Positions 1 through 8,932 of a stretch of DNA of 21,586 bases are shown here, one piece after another. A program made the translations under genes and the position numbers. The stretch is taken from NCBI GenBank assembly GCA_049999805.1, contig JBNGIO010006224.1, forward strand, positions 132,309 through 153,894, in the 5' to 3' direction. Source of the DNA: Folioceros fuciformis. Taxonomy: Eukaryota > Anthocerotophyta > Anthocerotopsida > Anthocerotales. Position 1 is the stretch's first letter. Each line of letters begins with the position of its first letter. The notes beneath the pieces are model-generated. The model saw only the letters and a list, made by a program, of their open reading frames with translations, was not told the DNA's origin and ran no database searches.

Positions 1-888
1 CGCCACCGCGCCCCCGCACGAGTGAAAGTGCAGCGTAGTCATGACGATCGTGGAAAAATCAAGGACGGCAGAATTGCGACGGAACGGGCAGCCAGCACAG
101 AGGGGAACTGCGTAATTTCAAAGGTGCTACACATGCACACGCCACAACCAGCAGTCTATGTGGCGAGACTGCGACTTGTACAACGCATGCGACGTATGAC
201 ATGTACACAAAAAACATAGACTGCCACAGACATACTCCTTGGACGTAATTGGTAGACTGGCAGAATGGGACAAAGGCAGCCAACCACCACTCAATTCTTT
301 CGCTTCTTCACCGAAGCATCCAAATATTATGTTATACTTCCCTCTCGGGCAATGAAGTACGCGACTTGAGAAGAGGGGCACTACGTTTTCCTGTGAAACT
401 GCTCCCACGGGTGGTTCGTCTCTCTCGTTCTCCTGCCTGACTTCACATACAGAACCAACCATGCGATTAGGGTAGACTGTATCGACCCAACAGATCGTAG
501 ATGCACGCTTGAGGACGAGGCGACGTGCTTAAGTAGTTTGAGGGGGCTTGCAAGCGACTATCGCCAGTTTCAACTACAAGCACTGACTGACCTCAACAAA
601 AATTTGCGTGCTGACCCTCGATTTGCCCTGCTCTAAATCGGTATATGCCCGTGTTCATCATGTCTGGCTCGTGCCGGTGCAGCTCCTTCTGCCACCACCA
701 CGGCCCCACAGCATGTGAGCCCGAATGTAGTACAACAAAAAGCAAGAAATGCAGGGCAATGCAAGGCGGGGTAAGGCTCCATAAAAGCAACAGAATGCCA
801 TGCCATGCAATGCAATAGCGAATCAAGAAAATTGGCGAGACCCTTACTTTCAAGAGAGCTGGCAGGCAAGGGTGGTAGTCTAGCTTGC
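1..888. other. Left flank without a supported gene
   Basis: No open frame here resembles a known family or has convincing splice context. The longest frame (127-462, minus, 111 codons) is rich in Cys, Ser and His and has no recognisable motif. The last 200-300 bases next to 889 probably hold the 3' UTR of the minus-strand bZIP gene; they include short iterations of catgc/caatgc around 795-815. A gene ending or starting left of base 1 cannot be excluded. Confidence 0.5.
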
Positions 889-1740
889 TTACTTGGAGCT
901 CTGTTTGTGCTTCTTCAGCTTGTCCACGGGCTCACAGTCCGTGATCTCGGTCTCGCACTCCTTGAGCCACAGAGAGTCGGCCATCTCGTTCTCTTGGCCG
1001 GCCAGCAGGGTCTGGCAAGGGGCGTTCAGGCTATCCCGCAGGCCGGCATTGCTATGGAGGCAGTGGACCTCAGCGTCGCAGGGCACGGTGAAGGAGTTGA
1101 GGTAGTAACCCCCGGGCAAGGGCTGCACCTGCTGGTGCACCGGCTGGGCCTGCACCTGCGGCTGCACCAGCTGGGACATATAGGCCGACAGCTCGCCGTC
1201 GATCCGGCCACGGAACTCAGCCAGCATGGCCCGCAGCCGCATCGCCTCCGCCTCGAACGGCCGCAGCCGCACCACCTCAGCCTGCAGCGCAGCCTGGCCC
1301 TGCAACCGCTTAACCAGCTGCGAATTCAGCGCCTTCAGCTGCTGCACCTGCTCCTCCAGGTACGCCGTGTGCGCCTTCTTCTTCTCCCGGTACTTCTTCA
1401 CCGCCTCCCGGTTCCCCACGGGCCGGTGCTTCTTGCTGCTGCCGTTGCCCAGGCCCGGTTGCATCTCCGACTGCACGTCCCCCTCATCGCCGTCCCGGTG
1501 CTCGCCCTTGCCCGCAAACAGCTGCGTGTGCGTGTGGTAGCAGGTGTGTGTGTGCCGATTCTCCGGCCCCGTCGGCGGATTGCAAGTGTGCGTATGCGTG
1601 CAGCTGTGAGTGCTCCGCATCAGCTCTTCCAGGAAGCTCTCCATGTCCGTGTTGCTGCTGTTGCTCGCCAGGTTACACTCCAAGCTGCTGCTACCGGAGA
1701 ACATGTCTTGATCCAGAAAATCCACCCCGCTCTCCTCCAT
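889..1740 (-). CDS. F-group bZIP transcription factor with zinc-sensor motif (bZIP19/bZIP23-like)
   Basis: A 283-residue intronless protein. Residues 47-72 form a Cys/His module: CTHTHTC at 47-53, a CNPPTGPEN-type linker, then HTHTCYHTHT at 63-72. This is the zinc-sensor motif of plant F-group bZIPs (Arabidopsis bZIP19/23), which bind Zn and activate ZIP transporter and nicotianamine synthase genes when Zn is low. The basic region is near 109-123 (GNREAVKKYREKKKA) with the invariant N110-x7-R118 spacing; the zipper follows with Leu128, Leu135 and Leu142. The C-terminal 90 residues are Gln/Pro-rich, then acidic, with five Cys. The upstream Met at 1851 gives 37 residues of non-conserved lead-in; I chose the Met at 1740 because MEESGVDFLDQDMF fits the family N terminus. 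It is a nuclear protein, transcribed divergently from the next gene. Zn regulation of this copy is inferred. Confidence 0.93.
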   Translation of the reverse strand: MEESGVDFLDQDMFSGSSSLECNLASNSSNTDMESFLEELMRSTHSCTHTHTCNPPTGPENRHTHTCYHTHTQLFAGKGEHRDGDEGDVQSEMQPGLGNGSSKKHRPVGNREAVKKYREKKKAHTAYLEEQVQQLKALNSQLVKRLQGQAALQAEVVRLRPFEAEAMRLRAMLAEFRGRIDGELSAYMSQLVQPQVQAQPVHQQVQPLPGGYYLNSFTVPCDAEVHCLHSNAGLRDSLNAPCQTLLAGQENEMADSLWLKECETEITDCEPVDKLKKHKQSSK

Positions 1741-2131
1741 CTCCTCTCTCGAATCCCCGCCTCGCCACTCACAGCATTTCGTACTCTCCCATAGACTCTG
1801 TTGCTCTCGCGGCTCGCCAGCCTCGCCTTTCCTTGCAAGCTCAAGAGCCAAGTCTTCTGATCTCGTCGCAGATTCCAGTTCCCGGAGTTTCGTCAGGACA
1901 ACCTAACCCGGCCCCAACCTCCTCCTCGGGCTCGAACCTCACCCAGGGTTTAAGCTCACTTGTCGGATGATGCACTCGGGGTCCTCGAAAATTAGATTTT
2001 GTGGGTTTTTCCTTCGTCGTCCACGGTTGTGGATTTGTGACGCAGGTGGCTGTAGCACCGTCCCGAGGTCGATGGTGGATTGATCGTGCCCACGAATTCC
2101 GACGAATTTTGATCTTCTGCAACCTGAGGGA
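1741..2131. promoter_or_regulatory. Divergent promoter region between bZIP and CPP1-like genes
   Basis: These 391 bases separate the two predicted start codons, on opposite strands, so both promoters and 5' UTRs must lie here or overlap the genes. I see no clear TATA box. Frames crossing the region on either strand have no family signal. No zinc-deficiency response element (RTGTCGACAY) is present. Confidence 0.5.
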
Positions 2132-3329
2132 ATGGCGTCCGCAGCATGTGCTTCCTCGGGTGTGGCAGCCACTACTCCTTCTTGCAGGTTGGTCGGCCAC
2201 GGGCATGCAGGCACAGTGAGGTTTGTGTTTGTCGGATGAGTTTGCAGCATCATGACTGACGGCTTGATGGGTTTGCCCGAATGCAGCGGGCACAAGGGCA
2301 CGCAGCATGTTGCGTCAGTGAGGGCCTCGTTTCTTTGCGGGCGTCCACTGCGGCAACCGAGGATGCCTCTCTTGGTTTTAGGCTTCCGAAGCCCTAGGTG
2401 GGTGGTGCAGCTCGGGGTTGCAGGTATGGAGTTTGGTGCGTAGGGAGGAGTGAACAGAGGGCACTCTTTGAAGGACGCTTGGGGTGGTAATATTCGTATC
2501 ATGTCTCATTGTAGGTCCTCAACAGCCGGTTTATCCAAGACTGCATGTTCGGGATCCCTACAAGAGGCTGGGCTTGTCCCTCGACGCATCAGAAGAGGAA
2601 GTGCGAGAGGCACACAGCTATCTCTCGGCCGAGTATGCAGCTCATGAGAGAAGCAGGGAGGCCATAGAGGATGCGTATGACCAGATAATCATGGAGAGCT
2701 TCAGGCAGAGGAAGAAGACGAAAATCAATCTGAAGACTAGTTTGAAGAAGAAGGTGTCAGAGTCACCACCTTGGGTGCAAGCCTTCTTCAGGACGATCGA
2801 AGTCCCCAAGTCCGAGATCATTGTTCGCAGGGCTGTTCTTTTTGCACTTCTTGGAGTGTGGAGCGTAATGAATCCAGCAGAAGGGGGTCCCGCGTTTCAG
2901 GTGCGGTTTGCTGAGGTTGTAGACAGGTTTCTGTGCTGCGTGCATTCCAGGTGCTGCAGACGATTATCCCGTTTTGTGCTCATTTTACACCACATATGCA
3001 GGTTGCCGTGTCTCTCGGGGCTTGCATCTATTTTCTCAACGACAGGTTGAAGAGCTTGGGAAGAGCAGCGTTCCTTGGGTGAGTTAGCCATTGCTCATTT
3101 TGGTGCTCAACTTAACTTGCCTATGCCGACTGAACTCATAACTTTGCATCTCATGAATTTCAGGTTCACTGCGCTCGCTGTGGGATGGACATGTGGAGCT
3201 TTCCTGGTCCCTCTTATCCCCAGCTCTTTCTATTTACTCACACAGTTTACTGCTTACTTCAGTCCAGAGCTGATGACTGCCCTGATCTCATACGTCTTCC
3301 TCTTCGTTGCTTGTACATTTTTTAAATGA
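2132..3329 (+). CDS. CPP1: CPP1/CDF1-type J-like plastid membrane protein (chaperone-like protein of POR)
   Basis: Predicted exons: 2132-2220 (or 2132-2187), 2319-2374, 2515-2900, 3002-3078, 3164-3329, giving about 257 (or 246) residues. All junction phases agree; the last three exons are secure, the first two inferred. Exon 1 begins [18 protein letters not shown], a typical chloroplast transit peptide. Exon 3 holds the J-like domain ([17 protein letters not shown], then [18 protein letters not shown]) with no HPD motif, followed by the basic KKTKINLK block and the [10 protein letters not shown] segment. The C-terminal part from about [16 protein letters not shown] onward holds three or four hydrophobic segments ([44 protein letters not shown]). 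In Arabidopsis the family stabilises protochlorophyllide oxidoreductase in plastid membranes and is called Cell growth defect factor 1 or CPP1. The role here is inferred from that family. Confidence 0.85.
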
Positions 3330-4411
3330 GGTGACACATTTCCAAACAGTCTAGTAGCGTAGAATGCAAACCAATTTTTGTAACGTTAGAGATTGAATTT
3401 GATTCAGATTCTGTTTAATCGGCTGCAAGGTTGTGTGTTGCCACCAGAGAACCAAACAGTTTAGCCGAGAGCCGTAGTTGTTAGCAAGCCAATCTAACCC
3501 TCTCTGGAGATCACCGATTCCAACAGCGTTCAGATGGAACGTCACGGGTATCGGCTCCTGTATTCCGTCAGGTGTTTTGTGTATGACACACAAAACACTT
3601 GCCAGACGATGAATGTAATTCATTTGTGAATCAAGAGCGAGAAATCTGTTCTTCCGCGTGGTTAACTTTCTTCTATTCACTTGCACAGTGTGGCAGAGTG
3701 ACACCCACAACACGAGTTGGGCAAAGACGCAGAAGATTTTGACCACCAAGCCACAACAGACACTCAGACAGGACACACGGTAGGGAACACGGTGACAAAA
3801 TGGGCGTTCAAAATAGAATGCACTGTATGGTGATGTTACGTGTAGCACCATCTCCACGCACTACGAATCATGATACATCTAGCCACCGCTATGTACAGAA
3901 CCGCATTTTTTGACACACAGGAGATCTGGTGTGAATGTGCGGCCCGGTCCTGTGTATCCTTCCATCAACTCCACAATTGCTATTTCCACATTCCTGGGCA
4001 ATACAGCAGCATTGCTGAAGGATTGAAGTGGCAAGAGAGGCGGCGTCGACATCAGACTCGTTCCGCAAAGGGAGGATATCCCTTCTACGGTAACGAGCCC
4101 ACTGGTCTTCCATTGGCGTCGGCGTTTGGACGACCCCTACCGGAATTGATTATATACAAACTCGACATCAACGTGCTGAGCAGCAGTGAGCAAACCTTCT
4201 GAAAAGCCTCTGCAGTCATGTGTTCACCCGGGGCCTTGCGCAACTGGACAAAGGCACAAGTTAACAAACAGCAACGGCAACACAACTGCAAAAGCAGGCA
4301 GAATCAATCTTCAGTGTGAAAGACGGAAGTTCCAGCTACTACTCCTACTCGTGGCAACCAGCCACTTGCAACGTCGCTACAATTATGAGGATCCGAAGCT
4401 CATCAAGTCAT
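3330..4411. other. Convergent intergenic region, no supported gene
   Basis: About 1.1 kb between the 3' ends of the CPP1-like and GT-B-like genes. Two open frames are longer than chance alone would often give: 3351-3857 on the minus strand (168 codons, with a Cys/Val-rich hydrophobic N-terminal half) and 3870-4202 on the plus strand (110 codons). Neither matches a family I know, and neither has a clear exon continuation. The region should hold both 3' UTRs. Confidence 0.5.
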
Positions 4412-6499
4412 CTAAGCAGGGACAGGGGAAGGAGCTAGCACGTTATCAGCAATGGCTGACACTGACGACACCACGCTGTTGACATCAATTCCAGCCAGCT
4501 TCCCAGTTCGTGACGCAATAGCTTTCACGTTCTCGGCGTGTGGAGGAAGAAACAGCTCCGCCTTCTCCTCTGAGGAGAAGAGAGCCACACTGCAGAGCAA
4601 CAATATGGTGAAACAAGTAGGTTAATACCTTCAACTCGCTGCTACGTCTGTGGAGTACTACCTGCTAGCGCTGAAGACAAGTACCTGGGCTTTTTCAGCG
4701 CTATGGCAAGCTGCAAGGCTGCAGTGTTGGTTGACACAACACCGATTGAATCGTAGATAAGAGCAGCCAACTGTGTTCAAGCCCATTACACAAGATGTAC
4801 GATATCAAGACATACTCAAACTGGTGCAGAAACAACGTAGGCTTCACAGGTGGGAAGTTAGAGAGACCTGGCCCGGAGTGGTGATGTAGCATACACTTGT
4901 CTCCACTCCCAAGTGTTCATATACCCTAAGGGTGTCCTTCTTATGGGGTATCACTACCACCACCTTCGTGCTGCAAAGACGAGGATTCCATCACAGTTGG
5001 GAGCTGGATGAAATTCCTGTTAGTACATGGTTGGAACAGCTTGGTACAGTGCTCCCTACCTTATGCCACTGGCAATTTGGGCCCAAACGGAGAGAGGCAG
5101 AAGGCTGTCTGTGTCACCCCAGGACGTCATGGATGCTTCTGAGTCGGACTCCATACCATGGAAGACCAAGTAGTCACCTCTGCTGGCACTTCCAGGCTCA
5201 TCGTACTTGGTCTGTACCACCTCTTGCAGCTTTCTGGACACATTGACATAGAGGGGTTGCACCAGCTGCCTTCCCAAACCTGGGCCTGGCTTTCCCACGA
5301 ACTCAATCATCTCCGTGTACCTGTGTACAGACACATGTAGTGCTAGCTTCTCAGCCGAGAGAAGCTCAGGATGAAGCAGGTCACCTGCTTGCAAGCTTCA
5401 ACATAAGACTAAGAGCCAGCAGGCTTGATGAGGTTCCTCACTCACATGTTATATCCACCCTCTGCCAGGTTCAATCGAGGGGCCTTGAAGTGAGAAGACA
5501 GAAAGAGGTCCGCGAATGCACCGTTGACATTCGGGTAGACGTAGCTAACATTCTCTCGGCTGTCAGACAACCACAACATCCAAGCATGCCCCATTCCTGA
5601 TAACTTGGTGGAAAGAATGAGATCGTAGTACTCGTTCTGGAAAGATTTCCGCACAACACTTAGCACCTGTTCCAAGCTTGCAGCCGCCTTGGGTGGGTAA
5701 TGTGAGAAAACAATGGAGTGAGGCACAGAAACACGCACCTTAAATTTGCCTATAATATCCATAAACTCTACAGGCTCCACAAACTCCACATTCACCGGGT
5801 GCACAAACGCACGTCTCACATTCTTGTTGAGCTCATACGTCTGCTTGCCCCTTGCCGAGGCGTAAGTGTCGATCTTCACACCAGGATACCGGTCCTTCAA
5901 TAACTGGATGACCGGGAAGAATAGGAGATTCTCATAAACTCCACCGTGCACAATGCAGGCACATTTCCTCACATCCCCCCTGAGATAGGACCCCAAGCTC
6001 GCAATCTCGGGATTGTAGAATGCTGGAAAGTCGAGGTACCTACATACGATAGCGCAAGTGCAGCAAGTGCAGCAAGTGAGCAAACCCAAGTTTCCCAATC
6101 CCCGCCCAGTAATCCAGGCTGTACCAAATTGCGACGCCCTCGTACTGAAGCCAGCATTTAATACCCATAAGGACTCTCATCGTCATATCCAGGAATTGGG
6201 TCCTCCGCGGTCTGCTTGCCTTCCGACAACACATCTCCGTTATCCAACTCCTCAGGAACCCCGAAATCGAAGGGGTCCTTCCATCCCCCGCGCACCTCCT
6301 TCACCCCACCCTCCGCCACTGCAGCATCCCGCCTTCCAGGGGCTGCCACCACAGGCCTGGAGAGGAGACGACGCCCCAGCTCCCCAGGGCTCCTGGCGAG
6401 CGCACACTCCGAATTCCCGCCTGGCGACCGGAACCTGCAGGCACCTGGCACCATCTGCAGAACAGCTCCCGCCGAAGCTGCTGCAATGTGAGCTGCCAT
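4412..6499 (-). CDS. Plastid-targeted GT-B / heptosyltransferase (GT9)-like protein
   Basis: Seven exons in transcription order: 6499-6165, 6039-5739, 5636-5446, 5320-5060, 4970-4868, 4770-4685, 4589-4412. They total 1455 nt, 484 residues, with every intron GT-AG and every phase consistent. Exon 1 is Ala/Arg/Ser-rich at its N terminus (MAAHIAAASAGAVLQMVPGA), as in a transit peptide, then acidic. The body resembles bacterial ADP-heptose:LPS heptosyltransferases: an N-terminal Rossmann lobe (CACIVHGGVYENLLFFPVIQ, then RYPGVKIDTYASARGKQTYE), STKLSGMGHAWMLWLSDS, and a C-terminal donor-site lobe with HGMESDSEASM, TPGQLAALIYDSIGVVSTNT and AIALKKPSVALFSSEE. Cyanobacteria and plants have related plastid proteins; LPS heptose is not expected in a plastid, so the substrate is unknown and it may be non-catalytic. 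It is divergent from cyanase. I am sure of the fold, not of the function. Confidence 0.85.
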
Positions 6500-7108
6500 T
6501 GCCGGGCCCCGCCCCGTCCCGTCACGCCTCGCGCAAAAATTTTATCCCCTTTGCATGGAGCTCAGATAAATGATCGAGCCCGCATTCCTCCTCGCTCTTT
6601 TCGAATCAACGATCGCGTGGCTCGGAGCTGAATCCGTTCCTCCCTGCCTCGCCAGAACGCTTGCAGTTTGCGTTCGTTCTATCCGGCTGCAGCTCCCGGT
6701 AAGCCGAAATCCCGGTGTGACGGAACCACATCTCCTCTCCCCGTGGCAACTGGAACCGGAAATAGGCGGTGGCATGCGCACGGATAAGGCGTAGGACGGG
6801 CAACATGGGGCCAGGAAGACGAGGATCCCGGTAACAAACGGAACGGCAGAACGGGGTGTGTCGTATTCCGCTTCGTTCGATTATTGGCGAACGGAGCTAA
6901 TGGACGCCACATGTTCATCTGTACGGCATTTCGGGAGGGAATTTTTTAGTCGCAACTCCAATGCATGAAGCATCTGCCCCAGCTGAGAATCAAATACGAG
7001 GTAGGGCGGATCGCAGGATTTCTTTAAAGTGTTCGACGACAACATCTTTCTCCTCCTTTGATTTGAGAAGTAAGAGTAGGAGAAGGAGGAGGAGGAGGAG
7101 GAGTTAAC
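6500..7108. promoter_or_regulatory. Divergent promoter region between GT-B-like gene and cyanase
   Basis: A gap of 609 bases between opposite-strand start codons. No frame here shows family similarity. The right end carries a polypurine (GGA)n tract at 7078-7103 immediately before the cyanase ATG, and a matching pyrimidine block CTCCTCCTT at 7050-7058 that could pair with AAGGAGGAG at 7083-7091. No clear TATA box is seen. Confidence 0.45.
7078..7103 (+). repeat. Polypurine GGA repeat in the cyanase 5' leader
   Basis: A run of 26 purines, mostly GGA triplets, ends 5 bases before the cyanase start codon. It could pair with the upstream CTCCTCCTT at 7050-7058 to form a 9-bp stem with a loop of about 24 nt. 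GA-rich leaders are common in plant 5' UTRs; a regulatory role is not shown. Confidence 0.7.
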
Positions 7109-7973
7109 ATGGCAGCTTCAGCCAAGGCAGAGTTGGTGCGGCAGCTTCTCAAAGCCAAGGCGGAGAGCAAGAAGACCTTCACGGAAATTGGGAAGGAAAC
7201 GGGGCACACCAATGCCTACGTTGCGCAACTCTTCCATCGCCAGGCCCAGCTGAAACCATCCGCAGTGGAACCTCTGCGCCGAGCTGTGCCTAGTCTCACG
7301 GATGCTCAGCTCGAGGCTATGCAGGAGATTCCGTTACGAACTTATGACCCTAACATCATACAGGATCCTACAATTTACAGGTGAGTCACCTTCAATTATA
7401 GTATGCGCGCGCGCACGCAGGCAGGCAGGCAAGTTACCCGGTATCTCAGTAGAAGGCACCTGGTTGCTGAGCAGGTTGCACGAGGGGATTATGCAATATG
7501 CGGAGAGTTTGAAGGCCATTATCCATGAGGAAGGCGGGGATGGCATGTTAGCGCTTCCTACTTCGACTCTTTCTTGCTGCCTTCTAACCAGAGCAGATCT
7601 CTCTTGCTGGGAAACTGACAGCTGTTGTGGTCAACCAGAATGTCCGAAATTGGCTTTTTCTGCGAAGCGCAAAAAGTGAAGGGTAAAGAGGGAGAAGATC
7701 GGATCGTCATCACCTTCAACGGGAAGTATCTTCCATTCACTGAGCAGGTGAGTTACCTTTCTCGTCTTCTGTCCAGGGTGCCTTCAGTGGTGCTTGTGTC
7801 GTTGAGAAGCGAATAACTCTCACGAAGACGCGTAGGTGTGTTGTGGGCCATTTTTGGTGCTTATTGGATTGAGAAAGGGGCAACTCACACCAAGATACAT
7901 GGTTGCTGTTGTCTAGAAAACGTCGGAGAACGTGGCATCTATTTCACGACTAGGTTTGCACGACTCGCAGTAG
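7109..7973 (+). CDS. CYN: Cyanase (cyanate hydratase)
   Basis: Four exons: 7109-7380, 7475-7546, 7639-7747 and 7917-7973, giving 510 nt and 169 residues with all phases matched. The enzyme converts cyanate and bicarbonate to ammonia and carbon dioxide via carbamate. The N-terminal helix-turn-helix-like domain spans about 1-75 ([21 protein letters not shown]). The catalytic triad of E. coli cyanase (Arg96, Glu99, Ser122) maps to Arg91, Glu94 and Ser117 with identical spacing (IYRLHEGIM and GDGIMSEIG). [20 protein letters not shown] is the conserved C-terminal strand region. Exon 4 adds a short tail ([13 protein letters not shown]), similar in place to the tails of plant cyanases; reading through the GTGAGT donor at 7748 would instead give an unrelated tail stopping at 7816. 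There is no obvious targeting peptide, so it is probably cytosolic. Confidence 0.93.
7404..7432 (+). repeat. GC alternating tract and CAGG microsatellite in cyanase intron 1
   Basis: An alternating purine-pyrimidine stretch (tgcgcgcgcgcacgc) is followed by three to four GCAG/GCAGG units within the first intron. It is a simple-sequence repeat, potentially Z-DNA forming and length-variable. Confidence 0.7.
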
Positions 7974-8932
7974 TGGCCACTCGGCCCTAGTCCTCAGCAG
8001 AGTGTAACTCTGGAAAATTCAGTCTCAGTTCCCACTGACTCCCGACTCTTTTCAGAAGTCGGTATAATGTGCAATGGAGTCTCAGGCTCAGTGTACCTTG
8101 CACGAATGACGAGGTCCTTACAAAATTTCAAGGCGGACAGCCTTTTCCTGTGCAGTGTTCACTGTGGACAAGATCCCCGTCCCGGCCCAGAATCAGGGTC
8201 AGGCAACGCAGAGGCCAGTTGGACTCTAGGTGTATCGGATTGCCCCAAACGGCTGCGCGAACCTAACATGTGTCACGATGTTGTCCCCAGACTCTCTTGT
8301 GGGCCTACTCCATGGACCACGGGGATGTCTTCGGGAAACCTGGTACAAGCTACATCAAACTCCCCAAGAAACACACGCAACCAACAGGCGCCGAACCGCA
8401 CAACCATTCTGCCTGGTTACCTACGCAACCAACAGGCGCCGAACTGCACAACCATTCTGCCTGGTTACCTACGCAACCAACGTCTGCGCTGCACGACCGT
8501 CTTAACATTCGGTTAAGGGTCATGAAATGAGAACAAGGACCTGGAGAACTCAAATCAGGTTGAAAACTTGAAACAAGATTAAGAATTTGCAGATGCGGTC
8601 TCATGTCAGGAGTTCCATGCACCCACTCAAGACAGAGACTGTCTCGTTGCTTGACTGTCGATCAAAACCTCTGCCTTTGTACATCAACCCGAGAAAGTAC
8701 AGAACAATGTCTTACTCCAACACAGCACACACTGGTAATTACACATAATCCCCAGGCACAGGATTCAACTCCCCTGCACACTACTGATTGTCCAGCAAAC
8801 TCGCAGGATCGGTGCATAGCCGTTGACACCCTAATGCCGCAAAATTTAGAGTCTCCTGTTGGACCGTCCGCGCCTCCATCTTGGAGCGACCAGGTGACGT
8901 AGCTGAGAGGTTCAAGGAACCGAGCCGGAGCA
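7974..8932. other. Intergenic region between cyanase and a small membrane-protein gene
   Basis: About 960 bases between two convergent 3' ends. Several overlapping open frames on both strands (for example 8067-8516 plus, 8350-8622 minus) exist largely because a 48-bp tandem repeat, a multiple of three, keeps frames open. None resembles a known protein or shows a convincing splice structure, so I do not call a gene. Confidence 0.5.
8375..8500. repeat. 48-bp tandem repeat, about 2.6 copies
   Basis: Two nearly identical 48-base units start at 8375 and 8423 (acgcaaccaacaggcgccga..., differing at only one position that I see), and a diverged partial third copy begins at 8471. There are no spacers, so it is not a CRISPR array. 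It lies in noncoding DNA downstream of cyanase. Confidence 0.9.

Noticed and set aside
805-1794. 329-codon plus-strand open frame, the longest in the window
   Set aside because: It is the antisense shadow of the bZIP gene: Leu/His/Arg-rich, low-complexity, no family signal, while the minus strand encodes clear zinc-sensor and bZIP motifs.
3351-3857. 168-codon minus-strand frame as a membrane-protein gene
   Set aside because: Hydrophobic but without recognised motif or splice context, and it lies where two 3' UTRs converge; left as an unproven frame.
4043-4052. Near match to the zinc-deficiency response element (one mismatch)
   Set aside because: It is not palindromic as required and lies between two gene 3' ends, not in a promoter.
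8375-8500. Repeat array as a possible CRISPR
   Set aside because: Units are contiguous 48-mers without spacers and the genome is eukaryotic; it is a minisatellite.
8067-8622. Overlapping open frames around the 48-bp repeat as a repeat-protein gene
   Set aside because: Frames are open on both strands because the unit length is a multiple of three; no start context, splice structure or homology supports a protein.
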